DNA of 44,757 nt, from the NCBI GenBank assembly GCA_015852425.1, contig JAAAIG010000206.1, positions 842 to 45,598 on the forward strand, given 5' to 3'. The translations under genes were made by a program, and so were the position numbers. Below, piece after piece: positions 1-11,941 of this stretch. The notes beneath the pieces are model-generated. The model had not been told where the DNA came from and did not search any database. It saw only the letters and a program-made list of their open reading frames with translations. Each line of letters begins with the position of its first letter. Position 1 is the stretch's first letter. This DNA is from Gryganskiella cystojenkinii (lineage: Eukaryota; Mortierellomycota; Mortierellomycetes; Mortierellales; Mortierellaceae).

Positions 1-263
1 TTTTTTTTTTTATTCCCCCGATGTTTGATTTGCTCTTGGACACGTTTTCATCGTTCAAGCAATCACGGCGAGGAGGGTGTCATTGTTGATTTTTTAGTCC
101 CAGCCAATTGGCGGAATCAAAAAGTTGTCATTTTATCGAAATCTAGCAAATCAACAAACGATGAAAAACACACGATCTTGTCCTTCGTTTTCAATAATGA
201 CAAAACGTCTACGGCTTGCTGCTTCAGTATATTTGATTTTTTTTTCTTTTTTTCTTTGGGATT
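1..263. other. Left edge of the window: 3' flank of the GlnRS gene
   Basis: The window opens in a T homopolymer, and no coding signal is seen in this stretch. It lies downstream of the stop codon of the minus-strand GlnRS gene and presumably holds its 3' UTR. A TTTATT at 9-14 is AATAAA on the minus strand and could be a polyadenylation signal. At about 250 bases from the stop, and inside a homopolymer at the window edge, this is weak. An open frame at 25-441 on the plus strand begins without support and is not called. Confidence 0.5.
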
Positions 264-3200
264 CTACTCCTTGTTCTTGAGAGCACTGCTAACCTGCAAG
301 CTGACAGTTCTGTTCAAGATGATCTTCTTGACAGAGTCCTTGAGCGATGACTCGGGCTTGGACCGGAAAGCGCCGAGATCCGACTCCTTGTCCACGCAGA
401 AGTATCCGATACGTGTGAGTTGGAAGCGCATGGCCTCATAATCCGTCTTGGTCTCGCTCTCCTTAGCCCAACGGTCCATCACATCCCAGAATCCAATCTC
501 GACAATCGCGTCCTTCTCGATCGAAAGACTGTCTGGGTTCACATCGCTCAGGAATCCATCAGGGACTTCTCTCTTATCTTGAGGGTTGGCATGGTTGAAC
601 AGACGGTCAAACAAACGGACCTCATGCAAACGAACAGGCGATCCGTGCTTGGGACTCTCTGCGACCCACTGGATGTAGGTCTTGGGACGCTTGAAACCGG
701 CGGCATTTTCGTACTGGACTCTGAGCTCGATAACCTTGCCAGAATCATCTTTAATGACCTTGGTGCAGGTAATGGGGTAGGGGACATTCAAGAGACCAAC
801 AGTCTTGCCGGGTGCAAGGCGGAAAAAGTCCTTGTCATCGACCTCTCTGAAATCAGATCCATCAATGTAGATCTCACGCGTGAAGGGGATGACGTGTTCG
901 CCCATCGAAGGATCCTTTGGTTTGTTCTGAACAGTCAACATCTGTTCGTAACCTTCGGGCAAGTTCTCGATCACGACCTTGATAGGGTTAAAGGCTCCCA
1001 TAAGACGAGGGGCAGTCTCGTTCAGGTAGTCACGAATAAACATATCGAGCTTGGAGACCTCGATCAAAGAGTCGCTCTTTGTGACACCCAAGGTATGAAC
1101 AAAGTTGTTGATGGCCTGGGGAGGGACACCACGACGACGGATGGCGGGCAAAGTGTACAGTCTGGGATCATCCCAGTCAAAGACATAACCTTCGTTGACC
1201 AACTGTGCAATCTTGCGCTTGGACAAGATCGTGTTGGCAACGTTCAGGCGGCCGTACTCCCACTGGACGGGCTTGTAGACCTCGAGAGCATCACAGAGCC
1301 AGTAGTACGAAGGACGGGACTGAGTGAATTCGACTGTGCAGAGCGAGTGCGTAATGTTCTCGAAGGAATCAACCAAACAGTGAGTGTAGTCGTAAGTGGG
1401 GTAGATGACCCACTCGGATCCAGTGCGGTGGTGAGCAGTCTTCAAGACACGGTAAGCGACCAAATCCCAGAACTGAGGGTTGCCGTTCTCGAGATCCATC
1501 TTCATGCGCAAAATAGCCTCGCCTTCGTTGAATCCCCCGTTCTTCATCTTTTCGAAAAGCTCCAGAGACTCGGCAATGGGTCTATCACGGTGAGCGCAAG
1601 CAGTACGGGGACCACGCTCTGGGCCTCCACGGTGCATCTGGATCTGCTCTCCTGTGCACTATATTGTTGTTATGATCAGAAAAAGAAGAAGAAGACAAAA
1701 AAAGTCAAAATGGTGATCTTTGACCATAATACTACACTTTGGCTTCAAGGTCTCCTGTTTCACGACATCGAAACTGCTGTTAAGGCAGTACATACGTGGC
1801 AGATATAAGCCTTGTCCTTCTTGATCAACTCGACGGCGAGCTCATACAGGCGCTGGAAGTGCGTAGAAGAGTAGGTGACCTCGCTAGGAGTGAATCCGAG
1901 CCACTTGACAATCTCTAGAATAGACTCGAAATATCTCTCCTCCTCAGCCTCTGGGTTGGTGTCATCGTAACGGAGGTTGCAAATACCGTTATGAGCCCTG
2001 GCGAGTCCAAAGTTGATGTTGATGGCCTTGGCGTGTCCAATATGCAAAAAACCGTTCGGCTCTGGGGGGAAGCGGGTGACGTATTTGCCACCGGTTGCCT
2101 TCAAGTGCTCGACCATAAGCTCAGGCTTGATCTGGGGGTTGCCACCAGGAACGTGTAACTTTGAGAGCTCGCCCTCAAAGAACATATCGGGGACCTTTTC
2201 AGTAGCGGTGGCAGCCTCCTCTTTCTTTTCCTCCTTGGCATCGACCTTGGTCTCCTTTTTCTGCTTGTCAGGGAGGTCATATCGGACACGGTGATAAATA
2301 AAAAGAAGATATTGGGAAAACAAAGAAGAGATATGAAATGGGTCAGCATGAATGCACTTATTGTCAAATAAAATTTCTGTTTTTTCTTTGTCCTCGTGGG
2401 CAAATCGGGCTCTCGTCTCCATGTGTTCTTTATCTTTCCAGAGATCGTCCCTTGTTTCCGGTGGTTCTTGGCTCTTTCTGGTCTGTTACAGCGGTTTCTT
2501 GTTCCAATCCTGTTCCATAGTAAACGAGTAACCATCCAGAGAGAAGCAATCATAGACTTCCCACCCACTCTGGGACGCATTGACTGGCAGTCCCGCTTGG
2601 CAATAATCACTCGTCCTCTTTCACGCTACCACCAAATCTAGAGTCCTACCTTCTTGACAATGACATCACGCTCGTCCTTGGGTCCAAGAACCTCCAGCAT
2701 CTTTGCGTCAACAGCCTCCTTGATATCACCACCGTTGGCCCATCTCAAGGAAGGGATCGCCTTGGCGCCACCAAAGAACATGCCAAAGAATTTGTAACGA
2801 TCCTTGACGAGTCTGTCCTTGACAGTCTCAGTATAAGCATCAACGGCCTTGGTGACATCCTCCTTTGTGACAATGACACCTTATAGGAGGAGTTAAAAAC
2901 AGAGAAGAGATATGGGTCAGCTGCTATTCAGTTGTCAAGATGCGCCCCGGGGGTTATTTTCCTTTACTAAATGAGTCATCCTGTGACATACCAACACCGC
3001 ACTCTTCGTTGAACTTGGCCTCGTCAATCTCGGTCTTGTCGTTCACAAACTTGATGGCGGCTGACAATAGAACAAAAAAAGTCAAAAGAAGAGTAAAATA
3101 GTTAGGTTGTTGGGTCCGAGAAGTTTAGCCTTTTGCAATGGTCGTTGTTACGCCACGAGACAATAAACATACCGGAAACCTGATCAGCCGAGGTGAGTTT

Positions 3201-3590
3201 TCTATTGAATGAATGGAGGGAAAAAAAAAGAAAAGATTAGAACAAAAGAAGACTAGCACGAGAAAATCGCGTGTCATTCTGCAGTCAATGATGTCGATGA
3301 GAGCGATCTTCCCATGACAGCATTTTTCCGCCAAAGATCAATGACGAGACATACGAGTCGCGAATAGCCTCGGCAAGGTAGGTGAGATGAGGAGCGGCGC
3401 CGGGGGTGATGGTCGAGGCAAGACTGTAAAGAAGAGCGCCGGTTCCCTTGTCCGAGGGCTTGTCCTGGAATCCAGCGGCGAGAATAGCCTTCTCGAGGGT
3501 AGGAGCGAGGTTCTTGTTCTTGACAGTCTCCTTGGCCTTGGACTCGGTCAGACCGATGTTCTGGAAGAGGATGACCAGATCGTCCGACAT
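264..3590 (-). CDS. GLN4: Glutaminyl-tRNA synthetase, cytosolic
   Basis: Attaches glutamine to tRNA-Gln using ATP. Minus-strand exons, 5' to 3': 3590-3355, 3201-3173 (29 nt), 3060-2992, 2879-2650, 2263-1796 and 1658-264. All introns are GT-AG, and the joined frame gives about 808 residues, close to the yeast enzyme. Residues 1 to about 185 form the eukaryotic GlnRS N-terminal tRNA-binding region. A charged Lys/Glu/Ala linker (about 189-210) follows. The class I catalytic core has the ATP-binding HIGH motif in [14 protein letters not shown] (about 255-268) and a KMSKS equivalent LSKRK (about 489-493), followed by the anticodon-binding beta-barrels. The start is the first ATG of exon 1, reading [20 protein letters not shown]. 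The acceptor of exon 5 is least certain: CAG at 2263 or AAA at 2260, differing by one residue. The long plus-strand open frame opposite exon 6 is an antisense shadow. Identification is firm; the exons were placed by eye. Confidence 0.97.
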
Positions 3591-4076
3591 GTTATAAAAA
3601 ATAAAAAAGGGTGTGAATGAGTGGATGAAGGAGTAATGAATGAATGAAAGAATGAAAACTCTGTGTGAAGAAAGAAAAGGAATTGGGATGGACGGATTGA
3701 TCGAGGTTTATGTACTCCGCTCGTTCAGCAGCGACAAGAAAAAAAAATAAGAAATAAAGGGGGCGCACGATCACCGCATCGAAAATGATTCAGGGTGATG
3801 GTGGACGCAGCCCATGCGATCCAGCGGTCTTCCTTTTCTGTCTGTCTGCAGTGATCAGGACGTGTGTTGCGGTGCCCACAAATCCAAAAAAATAAAAAAA
3901 TAAAATCTCCGCTGGAACAAGCCTTTACAGGCTTTGAACGCAGGCAAGTGGTCGGTCATTCCGTGAATGATATCACCTCTCTGTGCTCCATTTCCTTTTC
4001 ATTCTTTTTTCCCTTCCTCCTACTCTCATTACTCACTCCCCTCTCTCACCCTTACCCTCTCAAAGTCTTGTCATCT
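3591..4076. promoter_or_regulatory. Divergent promoter between GlnRS and PDAT genes
   Basis: These 486 bases separate two genes transcribed away from each other, so both promoters must lie here. The stretch is low-complexity. It has GAATGAATGAATGAAAGAATG-like purine repeats near the GlnRS side (about 3615-3656). A C/T-rich run (about 3985-4060) precedes the PDAT start, as upstream of most genes in this window. No canonical TATA box or recognisable operator stands out. Confidence 0.6.
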
Positions 4077-7024
4077 ATGGCGACAAGGAAACGGAAACAG
4101 GCCCAGAAAAAGGCTTCCACGGACCCCAACGGTCAGGCACACTCCCACGGTCACAATGGACACAACAATGGCCATTCAAAAGGACACGCCACCAACAACA
4201 ACGACAATAACAAACACAAGGACATCGATAGCAACGACAGCGATAACTCTCTCACAGTCAAGGACAAAATCGACCAAGCACTGTCAACACTCTCTCATCA
4301 CGTACACAAGGATGCCAAGGTTCAGGTCCGACACCCAACCCTGAGCAGGAACCCCTCTGTGGCTGACTATCTCCACAAGGCCCTCTTTGTCCACGACAAG
4401 GAAGTGCATCATCAGGACCTTAAAAAGAAACATGTCGCCCCAGCAACCCGTCGTCGGGTCATCCTTTTGCTTGGTATTATCATCGGCATGGGCCTGGCCA
4501 CCGTGCTAATGCGACAGTCAAAGGATGCGGCTTACATGGAGGCGTTTGCTCACTATTTCCAGGACTTTGATCTGGCTTCGATGGTCCCCTCCGGGATGAT
4601 CCCGGACGAGTTTATCGGAAATGTCTCAGCCATGTTTAAACCCGAGATCTTCTCTGAAGAAGAGTTTTATCCAGGCGCAGAGATGCGTGATGAATATGGG
4701 TACAAGCCCAAATACCCGGTAAGTTTTCTTGCCTTTTATTTTGTTGGAACAGACCTGTTTTTGTGTGAGCTACTTGATCTTGTTCAGTAATGCACTTCAG
4801 CCCAAACAATTTGTTTGTGGTGTTTTTTTGTATTGGACAGGACGATCATACGATTTTCCCTTTTCTCACCTTTTCTGTGTTTACTCTGACACCTTCCAGG
4901 TGACCCTGATACCAGGCATTGTTTCGACAGGATTGGAGTCTTGGTCGACAACACACAATTGTTCTCAGAAATACTTTCGCAAGCGAATGTGGGGAACAAC
5001 AAGTAAGGACCTGTATCCACGGACCGGAGGGGACTAAACAGTTGTTTGTTGTCATGGTCAGGAGGATTGATTCGTTTATCTGAAGGGGCGTTTCTGACCA
5101 TACCATTTATATGTTTAATGACCTTATATTCTGTGCACTCGTAGCCATGTTCAAGGCTGTATTACTTGACAAAGACTGCTGGATCGCCAACTTGCGTTTA
5201 GACCCAAAGACAGGACTGGATCCGGAGGGAGTGCGTTTAAGGGCTGCCCAGGGACTTGAGGCTGCCGATTACTTTGTCCAAGGGTACGTTCTAAGAGGGT
5301 TCATTTTGACTCTTTTTTTTTTATTCAATTCCTCCAAAGGAGGTACTTGTTTCTCCTTGGCATGTGAAAATTTTGACAGTGATGACGCAACACGACAAAC
5401 TGACAAAGTAACTCCCTTCCTTCTCTCACGTATCCACACTCTCTAATAGGTACTGGGTATGGGCACCGATCATCAAGGTATGACAGTGTTCGTCATCAAA
5501 GAATGGGGGGCGTGTCGTATTACAGTCGCCCTTCTCAATACTAACATTATTTGCTCCCAAATGACCCAACTCAACCATTAGAACTTGGCTGCGATCGGTT
5601 ATGACAACAACAACATGCATCTCGCCTCTTACGACTGGAGACTGTCCTTTGCCAACCTTGAGCACAGAGATCACTACTTTTCTCGACTCAAGGTCAGCTT
5701 GGAATTGTCACTCAGGGTCACGGGCGAGAAGCATGTCCTTGTCGCGCACTCGATGGGATCCTCTGTTCTTCTTTACTTTTTCAAATGGGTCGAGTCCGAG
5801 GAAGGAGGCAATGGAGGTCCCAACTGGGTCAACGATCACGTGCACACGTTTGTCAACATTGCAGGACCAATGCTCGGAGTCCCCAAGACCTTGGCAGCTG
5901 TCCTTTCAGGAGAGGTCCGCGACACTGCTCAGCTCGGTGCAGTCAGCGCGTATGTTTTGGAGAAATTCTTTTCCAGACGCGAACGTGCAGATCTGTTCAG
6001 AAGCTGGGGAGGTCTCTCGAGTATGATCCCCAAGGGAGGAGACCGTGTCTGGGGAACTACCAATGGTGCACCCGATGATGGAACGCATGACGAGGAAGAG
6101 ACGCTTGTTAAGGAAAAGATTGCCAACCATGAGGAATCACCGGATGCGACCTCGAAGGGTCAATGGAATAACAAGGAATCACCATCGTTCGGAGCCATGC
6201 TTGCGTTTGCAGAGGGATCGGATATGCAGCACCATACGATGGACGAGAGCATGAAACTGTTGTCCAAGATGGCGGGTGTGGACTTTAACAATATGTTGGG
6301 CAAGAACTATACTGTCGGAGCCTCGGTCACAGAGCAAGAGATGGACAAGACGGACAAGTTAGCTACGTCTTGGGCCAACCCGCTAGAGGTCCGACTTCCT
6401 TTGGCACCCAAGATGAAGATCTATTGTCTCTATGGTGTCGGCAAGTCGACGGAACGCAGTTATACGTACAACCGGATGAGCGACCTAACGCCACCAATCT
6501 TAGATCAGCGTCCTGGTAATGTGTCGGACGAGACTGGTCAGGTCCCAAACATTTATATCGATACCTCGGCCCACGACGAGAAGTTGGGTATCAGCTATGG
6601 TATCCACCAGGGTGACGGGTAAGCTCTGATTCTTTTTGTTTACTGTTGATGACTGGACCGTATTATCGGATATCATTGATCCGATATTAATTGTTCTTTT
6701 TTTTATCCGCCGTAATGTGTATTTTTCTACAGTGATGGAACTGTACCCCTTCTTTCGACAGGATACATGTGCGTAGAAGGATGGAAAAAGAAGCTCTATA
6801 ATCCAGCAGGTGTCTATGTGATCACGCGCGAGTTTACGCACCGGAGTTCACCCTCACCCGTGGATATCCGAGGAGGCAAGCGAACAGCGGATCATGTCGA
6901 TATTTTGGGCAATTACCAGGTGACGAAAGATCTCTTGGCGATTGTTGCTGGTCGAGATGGCGAGGGTTTAGAGGAACAGATATACTCCAAGATCCGCGAG
7001 TACTCTGCCAAGGTGGACCTGTAA
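4077..7024 (+). CDS. LRO1: Phospholipid:diacylglycerol acyltransferase (PDAT)
   Basis: Makes triacylglycerol by moving an acyl group from a phospholipid to diacylglycerol, at the ER. Exons: 4077-4718, 4900-5002, 5145-5283, 5450-5477 (28 nt), 5582-6618 and 6733-7024; about 746 residues. The N-terminus is a His/Asn/Lys-rich cytosolic tail (about 20-60). A single membrane span follows (about 128-145, VILLLGIIIGMGLATVLM), and then the lumenal LCAT/PDAT alpha/beta-hydrolase domain, beginning VTLIPGIVSTGLESW. The nucleophile is Ser361 in AHSMG, where Ala replaces the usual first Gly of GHSxG; this position varies in the family. The acid is Asp651 in GDGTVP, and the probable catalytic His is His686 in EFTHR. 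PNWVNDHV and EKFFSRRER are further PDAT-like blocks. The ATG at 4077 is the first in frame. The domain order matches yeast Lro1, and frame continuity across all five introns supports the model. Confidence 0.95.
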
Positions 7025-7550
7025 AGTCTTCACTACAAATAGAACAATTGATTCGCAGTGATCCACATTATTTTTTTAAGGGGATATTACGTGTCTTTTC
7101 TGCGTTTCTTTCAGCCCCAACTCGTGCGCTTTTTTTCTTTGGCGTCAGCTCACGCGCGGGGTGCGCGTCAGACCACCTGGCTTTTCATTGTTTGTTTATT
7201 TATATGTTTTCTTGCCTTTTTCCATTCATTGTCCTCATCTGCATCTCTTCTTCATTAGATCGCCCTTTTTTATCTTTTATTCCCTCTCCTTTTCATAAGC
7301 ACGTTCTGTGTTATTCTTAACCTCTTTGCCATTCTTCACACTATTGTTGAATTTGACCAGCCGGCAATCAGCCAGCCGCCTTTTGTTTTTGTGCCACGCC
7401 GCGTCTTTGCTTTTTTTCTTAAAAAAAATCTCGATAGTCGTGTCGTCGTCGTGACACGGACAAAAATTTCGCTTCCGCATCGTGTCCTTTGAACGATCTC
7501 TTTCCTTTGTAAATTAATTAATTAATCGTTCTCTCATCTTCCCCCATCCA

Positions 7551-7573
7551 ACACACACACACACACACACACA
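7551..7573. repeat. (AC)n microsatellite
   Basis: An uninterrupted AC dinucleotide repeat, continued after a short break by further CA-rich sequence to about 7600, in the presumed promoter or leader of the APSES factor gene. Confidence 0.95.
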
Positions 7574-7758
7574 ATCACACACACACAAACATACACATTC
7601 GACAAAAGTGATTGTAATTACGCGACGACGCGATTCATTCTTTTTACTCGCGCCATCTTTTCTACCTTCATTTGCATTGAATCATCAACGTCCTTTAATC
7701 AACTCCTCTTTTTCGCAATCAAATCATTCCTTCATTTTCCTCCCCGCCTCCTCACGTC

Positions 7759-7784
7759 CACACACACACACACACACACACACA
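7759..7784. repeat. (CA)n microsatellite
   Basis: Thirteen uninterrupted CA units, the second such tract within about 200 bases upstream of the APSES factor gene. Confidence 0.95.
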
Positions 7785-7970
7785 TCAGCCACATCACGCG
7801 AGAGTACGAACGCGCGCTTTATTTCTACTACTTTTGTCTTGTTCTCTTTTCTTTTCTATTTTTAATCACGCGCTGCCCATCATCTTTTTACTTCTCCTAC
7901 AACTCGCATTAGCCACCAGCTTACTCTGTCTTCCTCCCCTATCTTGACATACTTCTTGACTTTCATCTAA

Positions 7971-8188
7971 ATGTCCTCATCCAATTCCCCAAACAACAGT
8001 GCCGTGCCACAATGGCTACAACAGTCCTCGTCAAGTGCCATCCCTTCCTCCTCATCAGCAGCCTCATCCCCCGGTAGCACCCATATCAATCTCCCAGGCG
8101 GACAATCCTCAGAACCTCACCTGACCCCTTCGGACATCTTTCTTCGTCAACAACTCGCCGCTCAACAACAACAACCACCACCACCACC

Positions 8189-8222
<34 letters not shown>

Positions 8223-11200
8223 TCATCCCTTGCAGTCCAACAAGCCGCTGCTGCTGAAAAATTGGCCGCCGCTCAGCGAGCTGCCGCTGCCCATGCTGCC
8301 CAGGGTGAGGCTAGAAAGGCTGCCCAAACGGCTACCAGTAATTCTTCTACAACACCGCCAGGATCTTTCCCTAGACAAACTCCGCCAACAACAACACCGC
8401 AACAGGTCCAGAACGACCTCTATCAACTCCAGTTGCATCATCAAGCCGGCAGTGGCGGTGCTCTCCCCCCACCACCACCACCACCACCTTCTCTTGACTC
8501 CTATAGTGCCCCCCACTCTTCGTCGAACTCGTCCTCTTCCCCCTACTCTGGATATCATAATAACCCAGATGTCCGTTCACTTCACTTGCCCCCATCCCTC
8601 AACCAAGTCGCCGCTGCAGCGTCAGCAGCGCAAGCAGCCGCAAACGGCGGCGGTGGCGGCAACAATGGCAACAATGGTAATAACGGTAATAGCAGTGCTG
8701 GTAGTACTGGTCCAAATCGTCTCCCACCCATGGTCGGGTCCAGCAACGTGATGGTCCCGAATCTAAAGTTGAAGGATACTACAGGGCCTTCTCAGATCTT
8801 CAAGGCGACTTATTCAGGTGTCCCCGTCTTGGAGATGATTTGTCGAGGAGTAGCAGTGATGCGTCGACGATCGGATTCGTATCTGAATGCAACTCAGATC
8901 CTTAAAGTCGCAGAGTTCGATAAAGCCCAGAGGACCCGGATATTGGAGCGAGAGGTCCAAAGGGGTGAACATGAAAAGGTTCAAGGAGGCTATGGCAAAT
9001 ACCAAGGTAAGGCTATCAGAGATGCAGTGCAATTGATCAACATAAAGACCGGAAAAAAATATCGATATATTAATATAGCCCTTCTTTTATGTCTTTAGGA
9101 ACATGGGTACCTTACACACGAGGAGTTCAACTTTGTCAGGAATATCATGTCATGGATCTGTTACAACCTTTGCTCGAATACGAGATCAAGGCTAGTAGTC
9201 CGCCCTTGGCGCCAAAACATGTCACAGCCGCGACAGGAAAACCACGGAAATTGAAGGAGCCTCGTGCCCCAAAGGCGAAAAAATCCAAAAAGAGTAAAAA
9301 CCTCGGTGGACCTATCATGGGTGTCATTGACGGTGAGAACAACAGAAACCCTGGCGAGGACGACGACGACGTTAGTAACTCGGAACGGGACGACGATATG
9401 CCCAGTCGCGCAGGTACCGAATTTTATTCTTTTTTTGTCGCCGATCACCTCGTTTTTGGTTTTATATTTGTAGAGTCATTTTGCATACGTCATTTGTGTT
9501 TGTGAGCATGGGTTTAGAATTAATGGTTTTTTTTGGTGTCTTTCGTCCGTCTCTTTTTTTTTCTCGATTTTCTTTTCATACTCGGAGTAGCCAGTGAAGC
9601 TAGCATGGATGAGACCATGAGTATAGTCACAGGACCGAGCAGGACACCCTCGCCTTTGGGATCACGACGGGATCTGTCTTCCAGTGAAGTCTCGGACAAT
9701 GACGCGTACTCTCCAGGCGGTGGACGTCGTCAACGAACCTCTCCAGATCGATCACCGCGGAACCGGAAAAAGCAACGCAGTCGTCCCGGCGATGAACTCT
9801 TTGTCGGATACAACGAGAACAACAGATCTCGTCGTGGTCGTCTAAATAATCAAGAATCTACATCGTCCTCTTTAAAGGGCAAGAGCAACAACGCCGAGGA
9901 TGGTGAAGAGGAAGGCGATGAAGAGGAAAAGTCCTGGAATAATGCGCCGTCGTCGTCGTCGTTGGTCGAAGATTCTGCTCAGGGTCATTACGCAGAGACA
10001 TTGCTCAACTATTTTGTCTCGGATTCGACCATGTTACCGACCATCTTGACCCACCCTCCCTCGGATCTGGATTTCGACCTGATCATTGATGAGGAGGGTC
10101 ATACTCCCCTGCATTGGGCTGTCGCCATGGCAAGAACAAAGATTGTCCGGCTCTTGGTCCAACATGGCGCAGACGTCTATCGAGTCAACAACCAGGGTCA
10201 AACAGCACTTATGCGGTCCGTCCTATTCACAAACAACTTTGACATGAAGACCTTCCCCTCATTACTGGAGATTCTTCAAAAGACAATCTTTACGATCGAC
10301 AAGAATGATCAAACTGTCTTTCATCACGTGGCCGTCACTGCCGGGATGCGTGGTAAAGTCCACGCGAGTCGGTACTATATGGAATGTCTCCTCGACAAAC
10401 TGGCGCAACACCCCTCCGAACTCGAGTCGATTATCAATGTCCAGGACGTTGCCGGTGACACAGCACTGACGATCGCAGCCCGGATTGGAAACAAAAAAGT
10501 ATTGAAGCTTCTTTTGGATGCAGGAGCAGATTCCAAAATTCGAAACAAGTCTGGTCGAAATGCGGATGATTATTTACAAGAGTCCGATGCTCAATTTCTT
10601 CCAACCTCAACTTTGTCGGGCTTGGCGTCCACTTTCCCTCCCCCTTCGTCTTCACAACCGTTGCAACCGCCCCACCCGCAACAACAACAACACCAACAAC
10701 AACAGCCGTCGTTGCACTCCCATTCGTCTTCCCTGTCCTCTCATCACCCACAGTTATCACTGTCACGACCACCGACACCTCCACCCCACAATAAGAATCT
10801 TCTGTCCCAACACCCCTCCTCATCGTCCAACAGTCCACAAAACAGTAACGGTGGTAGTAGTAGCAACCCACAACGAGGTACCAATATGCATCATCACCAG
10901 CACCCTTCGCCTTCCTCCCGACAGCATCATGGAGGACATGGATCGTCACCACAACCCTATGGTCAGTCACCACCACCATCGAGGCACCACACCTATGGAT
11001 CCTCGAATGCTCCTTACCAGGAATACGGACATTCTGGATCACCTCGAAACCCGTTTCAATCACAACCGGCCGCCGCAGCAGCAGCATCTCCTTCGCACCA
11101 CCGGGTCAATAGCGCCAGAGGCAGTCCCATGCATGAGAGCCATCGTGGATATGAAGAAGGAGGTCATGGCGGAGACTATTTGGCTGCGCCTTCCAATTCG

Positions 11201-11941
11201 TACCCATCAGCAGCACCATCACATACGCAACAACATCACCTCCAACCGTCACATCATCCATCGTCATCATCAACAGTACCAGCAGCGTTTTCGTCGTCCG
11301 TACCACCGACAGCAGCAGCGACTGCGATTGGTGCGACTGGTCCTCGAGCCTCTCAAAAAATGATTCCGGCCGTGACAGATCTGTTTGAGCAATTGACCCA
11401 GTCTTACGAGAACGATCTTCACGAGAAGGAGCAAGACCTGATCAGTGCTCGAAATCTTCTCCATGGTATCCAGACCGAGATTCAAGAAGGTCACAAGACA
11501 GTTGAAGAGCTGAGATCCAAGACTGTTTACCTGAATCGAGCCGAGGAGCAGATTCGGATGCTGGAGGGAATGATTCGTCAAGAGATGGATTTACGTCAAC
11601 GACTGAGATTAGAGGATCTGGTCGAGCATGAGGAAGGACGGGTCAAGCGGGATATGGAGTATGAACGGAATACTTCCCCGTCAACGTCTGGCACCGATCG
11701 GTTGGGACGGACGGCCGCGTTGGAAAAGGAGGCGACAGAGTTACGGACGAGTCTGTTGAAACTGCAACAGGGTCGTAAGGATCAGGTCGAACAGATTGTT
11801 CAGCTGAAGAGTCAACAGGGTAAACGTCGACACGAGTACAAGCGGCTGATTGCGTTGTGTTGCAACGTCTCGATCGAGGAGGTCGATGGGCTCTTGGGAC
11901 CGTTATTGAATACTTTAGGGAACGAGGATACCGTTGCTTGA
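7971..11941 (+). CDS. MBP1: APSES-domain, ankyrin-repeat transcription factor (Mbp1/Swi4 type)
   Basis: Probable DNA-binding subunit of the MBF/SBF-like G1/S transcription complex. Exons: 7971-9006, 9099-9413 and 9591-11941; about 1,233 residues. Residues 1-275 are low-complexity Ser/Gln/Ala/Pro/Gly sequence, including a CAA-encoded polyglutamine block (8165-8222). The APSES/KilA-N domain spans about 276-374 and contains [18 protein letters not shown] and [13 protein letters not shown]; the intron at 9007 falls within it. A Lys-rich, NLS-like stretch ([13 protein letters not shown]) follows. Ankyrin repeats occupy about 617-777 ([40 protein letters not shown]). A long Gln/His/Ser/Pro linker leads to a coiled coil (about 1043-1198), where Mbp1 and Swi4 bind Swi6. 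The intact basic APSES region argues against a Swi6 orthologue. Mbp1 and Swi4 cannot be told apart from sequence alone. Confidence 0.93.

Larger units (their letters stand above)
7025..7970 (+). promoter_or_regulatory. Intergenic region: PDAT 3' end and promoter of the APSES factor
   Basis: These 946 bases contain no convincing gene. The first part is T-rich and should hold the PDAT 3' UTR; I see no clean AATAAA close to the stop. The second part, from about 7500, is the leader and promoter of the downstream transcription factor. It has a TTAA repeat at 7512-7526, two (CA)n tracts and a strongly pyrimidine-rich strand up to the ATG at 7971, which is immediately preceded by an in-frame TAA. 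Several ACGCG-type words (near 7621, 7795, 7813 and 7868) occur, but no exact ACGCGT Mbp1 box. Confidence 0.55.

Noticed and set aside
420..1808. 462-codon plus-strand open frame opposite GlnRS exon 6
   Set aside because: It is the antisense shadow of a strongly codon-biased conserved exon, has no family features and overlaps a certain gene along its whole length.
5754..5768. AHSMG instead of GHSMG in PDAT as a sign of inactivity
   Set aside because: The first position of this motif varies in the PDAT/LCAT family, and the Ser, Asp and probable His are all present, so loss of function is not indicated.
8223..8558. Minus-strand open frames opposite the polyglutamine/polyproline region of the APSES factor
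   Set aside because: Tandem codon repeats keep all frames open; the W/V/G-rich translations are shadows.
10434..11363. Long overlapping frames on both strands across the Gln/His/Pro linker of the APSES factor
   Set aside because: Repeat-driven shadows of exon 3; the APSES-ankyrin frame is continuous from 9591 to 11941.
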